DNA of 64,000 nt from assembly GCA_009664345.1 (NCBI GenBank), contig CP043547.1:2632709-2696708 (forward strand), written 5' to 3'. The translations under genes were made by a program, and so were the position numbers. This document shows positions 25,211 to 33,955 of the stretch, one piece after another. Within the stretch, counting starts at the first letter, position 1; every line of letters begins with the position of its first letter. Source of the DNA: Planctomycetales bacterium 10988. Lineage in GTDB: Bacteria; Planctomycetota; Planctomycetia; Pirellulales; Pb10988. The notes under the pieces were generated by a model, which was not told the DNA's origin, ran no database searches, and saw only the letters and a list, made by a program, of their open reading frames with translations.

Positions 25211-28200
25211 ATGCATCCGATTGAAGCATGTGTACGCCATTCTGTTAAAGTGACCGTTGGGGTTTTGTTGTTAACTCTCTTCGGAATTCTTGCATGGTTC
25301 GGAATGCCAATGCAATTAACGCCGGAAGTGGAAGCTCCGACCATTACGGTTGAAACAGATTGGCCAGGGCGAAGTCCGCTGGAAATTGAAACGGAAATTA
25401 TCTTTCGGCAAGAAGAAGAATTAAAAAGTGTCGAAGGATTGCAGCGAATGGTTTCTTCCAGTCATTACGGTGAAGGAGAAATTGAACTTGAATTCGCCGT
25501 GGGAACCGATTTAAATCAAGCCATGCTTCGTGTGAATTCGCGGTTGCAGCAAGTGAGAAATTATCCGGAAACTGCCGAACCGCCGATTTTAAATACCGCT
25601 GATCTTTCCGATCGCTCGATTGCTATTTTTATTGTCACTCCGATGCCCCCTTCGCCGGAAGAATTAAACACTTTCGTTGAAGAACATCCTGAGCTTGCCG
25701 AAGACCCGGAATTTCAACAACGGTTTCAACAACTGCAATCGAATTTAATTAATCCTGGTCTGGCCATTTTACGTCTTCATGAATTATCGCAAGCTTTTCC
25801 GGCGGCCGAAGCTTTACTGCCGGATAGTTTAGACGTTACTTCCTATAAACGTTTTGCCGAAGCCACGATTGAAACCCAATTCGAACGTATTGATGGGGTC
25901 TCCGATGCGCAGGTGCGTGGCGGTCGTGAACAAGAAGTTCAAGTCATTATTGACCCTCAACGTTTAGCCGCGCGTCGCCTGACAATTGAAGATGTTCGTC
26001 GGGCTTTACAACTTGAAAATAAAGACACTTCCGCCGGAACGTTAGCGGAAGGCAAACGCGATTATGTCGTGCGAACGATCGGACAGTTCCGTTCTCCCAA
26101 AGCGATTGAAGATGTCATAATCGACACACAAAACGGGGCACATGTTTATATTAAAGATGTCGCCCAAGTTGACTTCGGTTGGAAGAAACGTGAATGGGTC
26201 ATTCGCCGATATGGGGGCGAAGGGATCTATATTCGTGTCAAACGGGAAGCCGGTTCCAATGTCTTGGCGGTCATGGACGGATTGCAAGCCGTTACACAAG
26301 AATTAAATCAAAAAGCTTTAAAACGAAAAGGTCTTGTCCTAACACAAGTTTATGATGAAACCGATTACATTCGCGATTCGATCGATCTAGTCACACAAAA
26401 CCTTTTAATTGGAAGTGTGTTAACAGTCCTGGCATTGTTAATTTTTCTAGGAAGTTGGCGATCGACGTTAGTCATTGCGGTCGCGATTCCTTTAAGTTTG
26501 GTCAGTACTTTTTTAATCTTGTCGATCTTAGGCCGAACGCTGAATGTCATTAGTTTGGCGGGACTGGCTTTTGCGGTGGGCATGCTTGTTGATAATGCCG
26601 TGGTGGTGTTGGAAAATATCTTTCGACATCATCAACAAGGCGACAATCCTTTTCAAGCCGCCGTCAAAGGGGCGAAGGAAGTTTGGGGAGCGGTCGTCGC
26701 TTCGACGGTCACGACCTTGGCGGTTTTCCTTCCGGTGGTGTTTGTGAAAGAGGAAGCCGGTCAACTCTTTCAGGATTTGGCCCTCGCGATTAGTTCCGCA
26801 GTCGGCATTTCCTTGTTTGTTTCGATTACCGTGATCCCCACCTTTGCGGCAAAGCTGTTGAAAAATCACCCTGAAGCAGTGGATGAAGTCGAGGAGGAAG
26901 AAAATCCTTCACGAGGACGTCGCTTTTTCCGCAGGGTAGCCACTTTGCCGAAGCGTTTTGGAAATGGTTTTGTGGCGAGTATTGTCGAGGCCAACCGTTG
27001 GCTGCTCGGAGGAGTCGTTCGCCGTGTGGTCTTGATTGTCAGTTTAGTGGCGATTTCTCTGGGCTTTACTTGGTACCTGATGCCCGAAACCGAGTTCCTT
27101 GCCGATGGAAACAAGAACTTGATGCGGCTCACGTTGGTCCCGCCGCCGGGTTATAACATTGATGAGCTTTTGGAATATGGGGTGCTTCTCGAAGAACGCC
27201 TCAAGCCGTATTGGTCCACCGACCCAGGCAGCCCCGAAGCGAAAAAGCTGACGCATCCGATCATTCAAGACTTCTTCTTTTCCGCCGATCCGCGGGAAGT
27301 CGACCTCGGCGTGCGTGCGGCGAATCCCGACCGAGCCGGCGAATTGCGGCCGCTTTTAGAAGAGATCACTGCAGATATCCCCGGCGTTTATGTCAAAATT
27401 CGTCAATCCTCGGTTTTTCCGATTGGCTCCGGCGGCAGTCGCACGATTGACCTGGAGATTCGCGGCCCGGAGCTGGATCATTTGGTGACTCTTGGTAAAA
27501 AGATTTTGAACGACCTTCCCGAAGTTCTCCCTGGGGCTTCGGCGTTTCCTTCGCCTAGCTTGGACCTCGCGAGTCCGGAAATTCAGGTGATTCCGAAAGC
27601 CGAGCAACAGCAAGAGATGGAAGTTCCCTCCGATCAATTGGGTTACACGGTCGATGCCCTGGTCGATGGGGCGTATGCTTCTGACTATTATCTTGATGGG
27701 GAAAAGATCGACATCACCATCATGGGGCAATCCAAATTTGCCCAGCGAACCCAAGACTTGGCCATGCTCCCGGTGGCGACGCCGTATGGGACCACCATTC
27801 CGCTGGGGGGCTTGGCCAATATTCAAATGAGTAGCGGACCGCTGGAGATCCATCGTAGCGAACGCCAACGATCTTTCACGATTGAAATCGAACCTCCTCC
27901 AGAAGTGCCGCTCGAACGGGCCATGAAAATTCTCCAGGCGGAGATTGTCGAACCGATCGAGCAAGACGTTGCACAACAAGGGCTTTATCATTTGGAATTG
28001 ATGGGCGCGGCGAGCAAACTGACGGAGACTTGGAACGCCCTGTGGTTCAATCTGTTGCTGGCTTTGATGATCACTTATTTGCTGATGGCGGCCCTGTTTG
28101 AAAGTTGGTTGCCGCCGTTGGTGATTATGTTCAGTGTGCCGCTGGGGGCCGTTGGCGGAATTGGGGCCTTGTGGCTGATGAATCTTTGGGTTAATCAACC

Positions 28201-28681
28201 GCTTGACGTCTTGACGATGATCGGCTTTGTCATCTTAGTCGGGACGGTGGTGAATAATGCCATTCTGATTGTGCATCAGGCCTTGCAGAACTTGCGAAAT
28301 GGCTTTGAAGCGGAAGAGGCGATCCTGGATAGCGTCCGCACGCGGATTCGTCCGATCTTCATGACGACGCTGACAACCGTGCTCGGTTTGGCTCCGCTGG
28401 TCTTTTATCCTGGTTCCGGAAGTGAACTCTATCGCGGGATCGGTTGCGTGGTGCTGGGGGGATTGATTGTCTCGACGATCTTTACGCTGTTCTTGGTGCC
28501 GACGCTCTTTAGTCTGTTCGTCGGAATGCAACTTCGCTCAGGCCGCAGTTTCCAGGAAGATTTCGAAGATACTCATTTTGTCGAGCCAGCGGTTGCCTCT
28601 GCTGGGGCCAATGGCACCGGAAACAACCATGGGGTTTCGATTCATGATCATGAACACGAGACTGACCATATCTTCCCGTAA
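25211..28681 (+). CDS. RND efflux permease (AcrB/HAE family)
   Basis: Proton-driven exporter of 1156 residues, about 100 longer than AcrB through additions in the periplasmic parts and a His-rich C-terminal tail. Twelve membrane segments are expected; seen are VGVLLLTLFGILAWFGM (about 15-31), the TM4 motif GMLVDNAVVVLENIF (near 455-470) and the second-half set FNLLLALMITYLLMA and beyond. The first TM4 Asp is kept and the second is Asn, as in several non-proteobacterial branches. Substrate is unknown; drugs or lipids are possible. The first 1.3 kb uses many TTA and ATT codons while the rest is richer in GC (see findings). A terminator follows at 28705-28750. Confidence 0.92.
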   Translation: MHPIEACVRHSVKVTVGVLLLTLFGILAWFGMPMQLTPEVEAPTITVETDWPGRSPLEIETEIIFRQEEELKSVEGLQRMVSSSHYGEGEIELEFAVGTDLNQAMLRVNSRLQQVRNYPETAEPPILNTADLSDRSIAIFIVTPMPPSPEELNTFVEEHPELAEDPEFQQRFQQLQSNLINPGLAILRLHELSQAFPAAEALLPDSLDVTSYKRFAEATIETQFERIDGVSDAQVRGGREQEVQVIIDPQRLAARRLTIEDVRRALQLENKDTSAGTLAEGKRDYVVRTIGQFRSPKAIEDVIIDTQNGAHVYIKDVAQVDFGWKKREWVIRRYGGEGIYIRVKREAGSNVLAVMDGLQAVTQELNQKALKRKGLVLTQVYDETDYIRDSIDLVTQNLLIGSVLTVLALLIFLGSWRSTLVIAVAIPLSLVSTFLILSILGRTLNVISLAGLAFAVGMLVDNAVVVLENIFRHHQQGDNPFQAAVKGAKEVWGAVVASTVTTLAVFLPVVFVKEEAGQLFQDLALAISSAVGISLFVSITVIPTFAAKLLKNHPEAVDEVEEEENPSRGRRFFRRVATLPKRFGNGFVASIVEANRWLLGGVVRRVVLIVSLVAISLGFTWYLMPETEFLADGNKNLMRLTLVPPPGYNIDELLEYGVLLEERLKPYWSTDPGSPEAKKLTHPIIQDFFFSADPREVDLGVRAANPDRAGELRPLLEEITADIPGVYVKIRQSSVFPIGSGGSRTIDLEIRGPELDHLVTLGKKILNDLPEVLPGASAFPSPSLDLASPEIQVIPKAEQQQEMEVPSDQLGYTVDALVDGAYASDYYLDGEKIDITIMGQSKFAQRTQDLAMLPVATPYGTTIPLGGLANIQMSSGPLEIHRSERQRSFTIEIEPPPEVPLERAMKILQAEIVEPIEQDVAQQGLYHLELMGAASKLTETWNALWFNLLLALMITYLLMAALFESWLPPLVIMFSVPLGAVGGIGALWLMNLWVNQPLDVLTMIGFVILVGTVVNNAILIVHQALQNLRNGFEAEEAILDSVRTRIRPIFMTTLTTVLGLAPLVFYPGSGSELYRGIGCVVLGGLIVSTIFTLFLVPTLFSLFVGMQLRSGRSFQEDFEDTHFVEPAVASAGANGTGNNHGVSIHDHEHETDHIFP

Positions 28682-28704
28682 TCGTTCTCATCTAGCTTTC
28701 AAAT

Positions 28705-28750
28705 AAAAAAGACTCGCCAAATGGGAAATTCCCAGTGACGAGTCTTTTTT
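28705..28750. terminator. Bidirectional intrinsic terminator
   Basis: AAAAAAGACTCG pairs perfectly with CGAGTCTTTTTT around a loop with its own short stem (GGGAAATTCCC). A T-run follows on either strand, so it can end both the permease and the L31 gene. Confidence 0.9.
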
Positions 28751-28783
28751 ATGCTTTGAATACAACAAGGAAGAGGCTGTCTA

Positions 28784-29065
28784 TTAAGATTCGGCCTCTT
28801 TGTTGGCTTTCCCTTTTCCGTAGCTCTTTCCAAATTTCTTGCGGAATTTATCGACGCGGCCCATGCTGTCGACGAATTTTTGCTTCCCGGTGTAGAACGG
28901 GTGGGAAGCGGAAGAGATGTCAACGTGGACAACGGGGTAATCGTTGCCATCTTCCCAAGTCGCAGTGTCTTTGGTTTGAATGGTCGAGCGGGTCAAAATC
29001 GCCCAATCGGCCGAAAGGTCTTTGAAAATCACCGGGCGATAGTCAGGATGAATATCTTTTTTCAT
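28784..29065 (-). CDS. rpmE2: 50S ribosomal protein L31 type B
   Basis: Ribosomal protein of 93 residues. [18 protein letters not shown] at the start and [18 protein letters not shown] later are the L31 signature. The CxxC zinc pair of type A is absent, so this is the zinc-free type B form, which in other bacteria replaces type A when zinc is scarce. GGAGG lies 8 bases before the start at 29065. A basic tail ([17 protein letters not shown]) extends beyond the core. The use of FolE2 elsewhere in the window is also compatible with zinc economy, though this is only suggestive. Confidence 0.95.
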   Translation of the reverse strand: MKKDIHPDYRPVIFKDLSADWAILTRSTIQTKDTATWEDGNDYPVVHVDISSASHPFYTGKQKFVDSMGRVDKFRKKFGKSYGKGKANKEAES

Positions 29066-29233
29066 CGGGAATCCTCCAGGAATGAATGCGGGATGGCAAC
29101 CGAAGTGCCGTGTTTTATGCTGTCGTTGTATTGTGCGGTGGCTTGATCTTTTCTTGTCGACCAAGCAGAGAATCGATCATTATAACGAAATAGCCTTGAT
29201 TCGCTAGGGCTAAATTCGGCGGAAAGAGGCAAC

Positions 29234-29671
29234 TTATTTTTGATGCATGGCCAGTTCGGCAAAGGTCCGCATTCGCTGAACCATCGCCCGAAAACCGTTG
29301 CTACGGGAAGGCGAAAGATGCTGTTTGAGGCCGAGTTTTTCAAAGACCGGCTCAATTTCAAAGGCGAGGATTTCATCGGCGGGCCGACCGGAATAAATTT
29401 CGAGCAGAATCGCAATCAAGCCGCGTACGATTTGCGAATCACTATCCGCTTGATAATCGACAATCGGCACCTCGGCCTCTCGCTGCGAGGCAACCATCCA
29501 AACATTGCTCTGGCAGCCTTCGACCCGATTGGCTTCAATTTGCTTTTCGGTGGGAAATTCGGGCAGTTCGTCCCCTAACTCGATGATAAATCGATACCGT
29601 TCTTCCCAATCTTGGAATAGTTCGAATTCCTCGATCAGCTCTTCAGCGGTCGTTGCAGGGGTTTCAGCCAC
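29234..29671 (-). CDS. sufE: SufE family sulfur-acceptor protein
   Basis: Accepts persulfide sulfur from the cysteine desulfurase SufS and passes it to the Fe-S scaffold. The 145-residue protein keeps the active Cys53 in VEGCQSNVW, and FQDWEERYRFIIELG near the N terminus is typical. The start codon is GTG, preceded by AGGAAAG. No other suf gene lies nearby. It sits between L31 and the ThuA gene, all leftward; spacing of 87 bases to the ThuA stop leaves cotranscription open. Confidence 0.9.
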   Translation of the reverse strand: MAETPATTAEELIEEFELFQDWEERYRFIIELGDELPEFPTEKQIEANRVEGCQSNVWMVASQREAEVPIVDYQADSDSQIVRGLIAILLEIYSGRPADEILAFEIEPVFEKLGLKQHLSPSRSNGFRAMVQRMRTFAELAMHQK

Positions 29672-29758
29672 AGTCTTTCCTAAGTTACTTGCTCGAAAGG
29701 AATCGCGGGAGGGAGAGCAGCGGTGCCTTCCCCCTCTCTATAAAAGTTGCACCTTTAT

Positions 29759-30673
29759 TTATTGTGAACTTGTGGCTGGTTCTGGCAAGGGGCGAAGGCT
29801 CGGTTCTTCGGTGCCAGGGAAATCTTCTGGAACTTCGGTCAACGTCACTTTGCCGGTGGCTGCCCATTCGACGCCGCGAACGAACGTTGCTTGAAACCCG
29901 GCCGAACGGAGGGCCTCGGTGTCATGACCAAGCGTCGTGTGGAAGACGCGACCCTTGCCAAAGCGGAGGACCATCAACATTGGTTCATGTTGTCCGGTCC
30001 CTTTGTTGTCTGGATCGGAATAGGCCGTTGCCAAGATTCTCATCCGTTTGGCAGGCCCTCGTAGCCGGGAATAAAGTTCGTCGGCGTTGTGCATCCATTC
30101 TTCGGGAAGCCCTTTCACAATGGGATGGGTCGGCTGCCGGTGTTCGATTAAAAAGGGAACACGGCTGCCATGCGATCCCCCACGGCCAGCGGTTTTGTCC
30201 TTCGTCAGCTTCCCTTCTTTCCAATAGGCATAAGGGCCACTCTCTTCGTTGCGGCCTCCCCATCCGCCGATGCCGATCATCTCATTGTAAGCGGGCCAAT
30301 TCGGGAAGGCATTATTGGCAGCATGGAAAGAAACAAAGCCTCCGCCCCCGGCTACATAATCTTCGAAGGCCAGCTTCGTTTCGTCGGACCATTCATCGCC
30401 ATTGTAGTTGGAGACAATCACATCATAGCTGGCGAAGTCCGGTTTGAACTCGGACATATCGGCATTCTTCGGGGGAGAAGTCACGCGATCGACCTCAAAT
30501 CTCTCTGCCTTTGCAAGAATGTCCAGCAAGACCGGCGAAGTCTGTTCCCATTTGTGATTATTTTGCCCATCAAGGAGCATGACTTTGATCGGTTCGGCTG
30601 CGGAGAGGTTGTTCCCGAAGAAAGTCGCCATCAACCCCAATGAAAGTGCGAAGATTCCTAAAGTAGTCCGCAT
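29759..30673 (-). CDS. Secreted ThuA-domain protein
   Basis: Exported protein of 304 residues with a class I amidotransferase-like ThuA fold. Signal peptide about 1-26 (ending NNLSAAEP). The domain starts IKVMLLDGQNNHKW and includes YDVIVSNYNGDEW, GGGFVSFHAANNAF, HPIVKGLPEEW and GRVFHTTLGHDTEALR. ThuA was named from trehalose use in rhizobia; planctomycetal members are numerous and act on unknown sugars. GAGAGGTAA lies upstream of the start. It is not in an obvious operon. Confidence 0.87.
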   Translation of the reverse strand: MRTTLGIFALSLGLMATFFGNNLSAAEPIKVMLLDGQNNHKWEQTSPVLLDILAKAERFEVDRVTSPPKNADMSEFKPDFASYDVIVSNYNGDEWSDETKLAFEDYVAGGGGFVSFHAANNAFPNWPAYNEMIGIGGWGGRNEESGPYAYWKEGKLTKDKTAGRGGSHGSRVPFLIEHRQPTHPIVKGLPEEWMHNADELYSRLRGPAKRMRILATAYSDPDNKGTGQHEPMLMVLRFGKGRVFHTTLGHDTEALRSAGFQATFVRGVEWAATGKVTLTEVPEDFPGTEEPSLRPLPEPATSSQ

Positions 30674-31013
30674 GACTGTTACCTCTCTATATATATTGCT
30701 GTTTGTTTTGAAGAGAACCTTTCTGATCTCGCAGTTTGACCCATCCAGAGGCCGGTTGCAAGGAGTAGAAAGAAGTAAAAACCCCGAGGATGATTGTTCA
30801 AATCAAGTTTTGTCGAAGGGAGATCGCTCCGCGCTTGTTGCAAGAATATGGCGAACTCGTTTCAATAGAGATTGTCTCACAGACAGACCGCCCCTCCGCA
30901 CCCGGTCTGTTCTTTAGAAAATCACTAAAAATCCCCCAGAATTAGTTCGCGCTGGCCGGTTGCTGGAATTACGAGGTTCGGCCAGGTGAACGATCTCCAG
31001 GAGTACGCATCCG
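30674..31013. other. Divergent region upstream of ilvD with a hairpin
   Basis: 340 bases between the leftward ThuA gene and ilvD. At 30883-30910 ACAGACCG and CGGTCTGT form a hairpin followed by TCTTTAG, about 100 bases before ilvD; it could be an attenuator but has a poor T-run and no leader peptide rich in Ile, Val or Leu was recognised. Confidence 0.35.
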
Positions 31014-32732
31014 ATGGCGACTGACACGCCGAGTTCCTCCCCGTCTACCGATCCCGCTCACAAACTCAATAAGTATTCGGCCCGCATTACCCAACCGAAA
31101 TCGCAAGGGGCCTCCCAAGCGATGCTCTACGGAACGGGGATGACCGAAGAAGATATGAACAAGCCGCAAGTTGGCATCGCAAGTGTGTGGTATGAGGGGA
31201 ACACCTGCAACATGCACCTGCTTGATTTGGCGGAGAAGGTAAAAGAGGGAGTAGAAAAGGCCGGCCTTGTCGGAATGCGATTCAATACGATCGGCGTCAG
31301 CGACGGAATCAGCATGGGGACCGAAGGGATGAGCTATTCCCTTCAGTCTCGCGATTTGATTGCGGACTCGATCGAAACCGTGATGGGCGGTCAGTGGTAC
31401 GACGCGAATATTTCTTTGCCCGGTTGCGATAAGAACATGCCCGGTTGCGTGATGGCGATGGCCCGCACAAATCGCCCTAGCATCATGGTCTATGGCGGCA
31501 CGATTCGACCGGGGAAAGCGGGCGGTTGTGTCCTCGATATCGTTTCGGCCTTCCAAAGTTATGGGCAATATATTGCCGGTTCGATCAGCGAAGACGAACG
31601 CAAAGAAATCGTCAAGAATAGCTGTCCAGGAGCCGGGGCCTGCGGTGGAATGTATACGGCCAATACGATGGCTTCCGCAATTGAAGCGATGGGGATGAGC
31701 CTGCCCTACTCTTCTTCGATTCCCGCCACGCATCCCGACAAGCTCAAAGAATGCCTCGCAGCGGGGGAGGCGATTCTTTATTGTATCGAAAATGATATCA
31801 AACCGAGCGATATCATGACGCGGGCCGCTTTTGAAAACGCGATGGTCTTGATTATGGCCGTCGGTGGCTCGACGAATGCGGTGCTGCACTTGATCGCGAT
31901 TGCCCGAGCGGTCGGCGTCGATCTAACCATTGATGACTTCCAGTCGGTGAGTGACCGGATTCCTTATCTGGCGGACCTCAAGCCGAGCGGTCAATTTGTA
32001 CAAGAAGATTTGCATGACATCGGCGGGACCCCGGCGGTGATGAAATATCTTCTCGAAAAAGGGCTGATCGACGGAAGTTGCCTCACCGTCACGGGCAAAA
32101 CGATTGCCGAAAATCTCGAACCGCTTTCTGGTCTCAAAGAAAATCAAACCATCGTTCAGCCGATCGAAACGCCGATCAAAACCACGGGGCATTTGCAAAT
32201 TCTTCGCGGCTCGCTCGCTCCTGATGGGGCTGTAGCCAAGATCACCGGAAAAGAAGGTTTGCGATTCCAAGGCCCGGCCAAGGTCTATGACTCCGAAGAA
32301 TTGATGCTGGCCGCTTTGGAAGAGAAGAAGATTGTCAAAGGCGATGTGGTCGTCATTCGCTATGAAGGCCCCAAAGGCGGGCCGGGCATGCCGGAGATGT
32401 TGACTCCGACTTCGGCCATTATGGGAGCGGGACTGGGAAAAGATGTGGCCTTGTTGACGGACGGGCGATTCTCAGGCGGATCGCACGGCTTTATTGTCGG
32501 ACATATCACCCCGGAAGCCCAAGAAGGCGGCCCGGTTGCTTTGATTGAAGATGGCGATATGATCACGATTGATGCGGATCAAAATACCATTGACGTGGAA
32601 ATCCCTGCCGATGAACTGGAGAAACGCCGCAAAAATTGGGTTATGCCTCCTTACAAGGCCCAACGCGGTACACTCTTTAAGTATATTAAGAATGTCAAAA
32701 GTGCTTCGGAAGGTTGTGTAACCGACGAATAA
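31014..32732 (+). CDS. ilvD: Dihydroxy-acid dehydratase
   Basis: Fe-S enzyme that makes the 2-keto acid precursors of valine, isoleucine and leucine. The 572-residue protein has the cluster-binding CDKNMPGC (about 137-144) and [12 protein letters not shown] (about 207-218), with a third Cys in the [11 protein letters not shown] segment near residue 64. [11 protein letters not shown] near the C terminus is the conserved active-site Ser region. GGAG precedes the start. No other ilv gene is adjacent. Confidence 0.95.
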   Translation: MATDTPSSSPSTDPAHKLNKYSARITQPKSQGASQAMLYGTGMTEEDMNKPQVGIASVWYEGNTCNMHLLDLAEKVKEGVEKAGLVGMRFNTIGVSDGISMGTEGMSYSLQSRDLIADSIETVMGGQWYDANISLPGCDKNMPGCVMAMARTNRPSIMVYGGTIRPGKAGGCVLDIVSAFQSYGQYIAGSISEDERKEIVKNSCPGAGACGGMYTANTMASAIEAMGMSLPYSSSIPATHPDKLKECLAAGEAILYCIENDIKPSDIMTRAAFENAMVLIMAVGGSTNAVLHLIAIARAVGVDLTIDDFQSVSDRIPYLADLKPSGQFVQEDLHDIGGTPAVMKYLLEKGLIDGSCLTVTGKTIAENLEPLSGLKENQTIVQPIETPIKTTGHLQILRGSLAPDGAVAKITGKEGLRFQGPAKVYDSEELMLAALEEKKIVKGDVVVIRYEGPKGGPGMPEMLTPTSAIMGAGLGKDVALLTDGRFSGGSHGFIVGHITPEAQEGGPVALIEDGDMITIDADQNTIDVEIPADELEKRRKNWVMPPYKAQRGTLFKYIKNVKSASEGCVTDE

Positions 32733-32920
32733 GACGATGACAGAGGGCGGAGCGAACCAGCAAGGGAACCCTGGATTTCGTTTACCTTTCTCTCGAATGA
32801 TGTTGATTAAAGATGTGGGATACTCCGCTTGAAGGAATCTTCTCACTGATCGGCTATCCCTCGGACAAGATCGATAAGATAACGACCACCTCTTCCCAAT
32901 TTCAGTTAAGGCGGAAACTC

Positions 32921-33607
32921 ATGGCGGACCTCGAAGTACGCGATTTAAGTAAATCCTACCCGACACGTTCGGGTGACTTAGAGATTCTGTCCGGTGTTTC
33001 CTTTGAACTGAATCGTGGGGAGAACCTTGCTATCTTGGGTCCGAGTGGTTCCGGCAAAAGCACCTTGTTGCACTGCTTAGGAACCTTGGAATCGCCGACC
33101 AGCGGGACGATCTTATTGGAAGGACAAAACCCGTTCGAACTGCCGGAAGCGAAACTTGCCGACTTCCGCAATGAACAGATCGGGTTTGTCTTTCAAGACC
33201 ATCACCTCCTGCCGCAATGTACGGTATTAGAAAATGTGCTGCTGCCGACCTTGGCAAAGGGCAAGTCCAGCCAAGAAGCGATCGAACGGGCCAAGTCGCT
33301 CCTCGATCGCGTCGGTCTCGGCGAACGACATGATCATCGACCGGCGGAAATCTCCGGCGGGGAACGTCAGCGAACGGCTTTGGCTCGGGCACTCATCTTG
33401 CAACCTTTGCTGTTGCTTGCGGATGAACCGACCGGGAATTTAGACCGATCGACGGCGGCGAAAGTCAGTGAATTGCTGCTGGAATTACAAAATCAAGAAA
33501 ATTTTATTTTGGTCGTTGTGACCCATAGTTTAGAGCTTGCACAACAAATGGAACGCCAAGCCGAACTGAACGAAGGAACCCTCCCTACTCCGACTTCCAC
33601 GACGTAA
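32921..33607 (+). CDS. ABC transporter ATPase, LolD-like
   Basis: ATP-binding subunit of 228 residues of the MacB/LolD type. Walker A GPSGSGKST at about 39-47, signature ISGGERQR at about 144-151, Walker B LLLLADEPTGN at about 163-173 and H-loop VVTHSLE follow in order. LolD partners release lipoproteins from the inner membrane; others pair with FtsX-like permeases. No permease gene is present here. The start at 32921 follows AAGGCGG and matches the usual N terminus; the frame is open 36 codons further upstream. Confidence 0.88.
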   Translation: MADLEVRDLSKSYPTRSGDLEILSGVSFELNRGENLAILGPSGSGKSTLLHCLGTLESPTSGTILLEGQNPFELPEAKLADFRNEQIGFVFQDHHLLPQCTVLENVLLPTLAKGKSSQEAIERAKSLLDRVGLGERHDHRPAEISGGERQRTALARALILQPLLLLADEPTGNLDRSTAAKVSELLLELQNQENFILVVVTHSLELAQQMERQAELNEGTLPTPTSTT

Positions 33608-33955
33608 CCTTCTTATAAAAAACAACTTACAACACACAACACTACGATCCCTCCCATTCAACCAACCCATACAAGCTCTCCTACCAATAAACTTCTTTCA
33701 AGGAAAAGATTGATTCCTTGTAATTGTGAAAAATTTCCCGTGGATGATTGCACACTGCAACCGTTATCAAAAAGTGGGAGATTTTGTCTATCCCCAAGAA
33801 AACGACAAGCGTTGTTACCATTTTTATTTTTTATCAATAATTCTCTATCTCTATCCGATTTCCAAGTTAAGCTAGGAAAGGTAAGTTGAGATTTACTGAT
33901 AGAGAAGCTTGTATAGATACCTAAACCGTACTTTCGTAACGAGGAGTTGACTTGG
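33608..33955. other. Leader region of the ELW-repeat surface protein gene
   Basis: 348 bases, AT-rich. TTCTCTATC (33841-33849) and GATAGAGAA (33898-33906) form a perfect 9-base inverted repeat ending 50 bases before the start codon; it could be an operator or a transcript hairpin. No gene was seen. Confidence 0.4.

Noticed and set aside
27356-28198. 280-codon leftward open frame inside the RND permease gene
   Set aside because: Complement of well-conserved permease sequence; no coding signature of its own.
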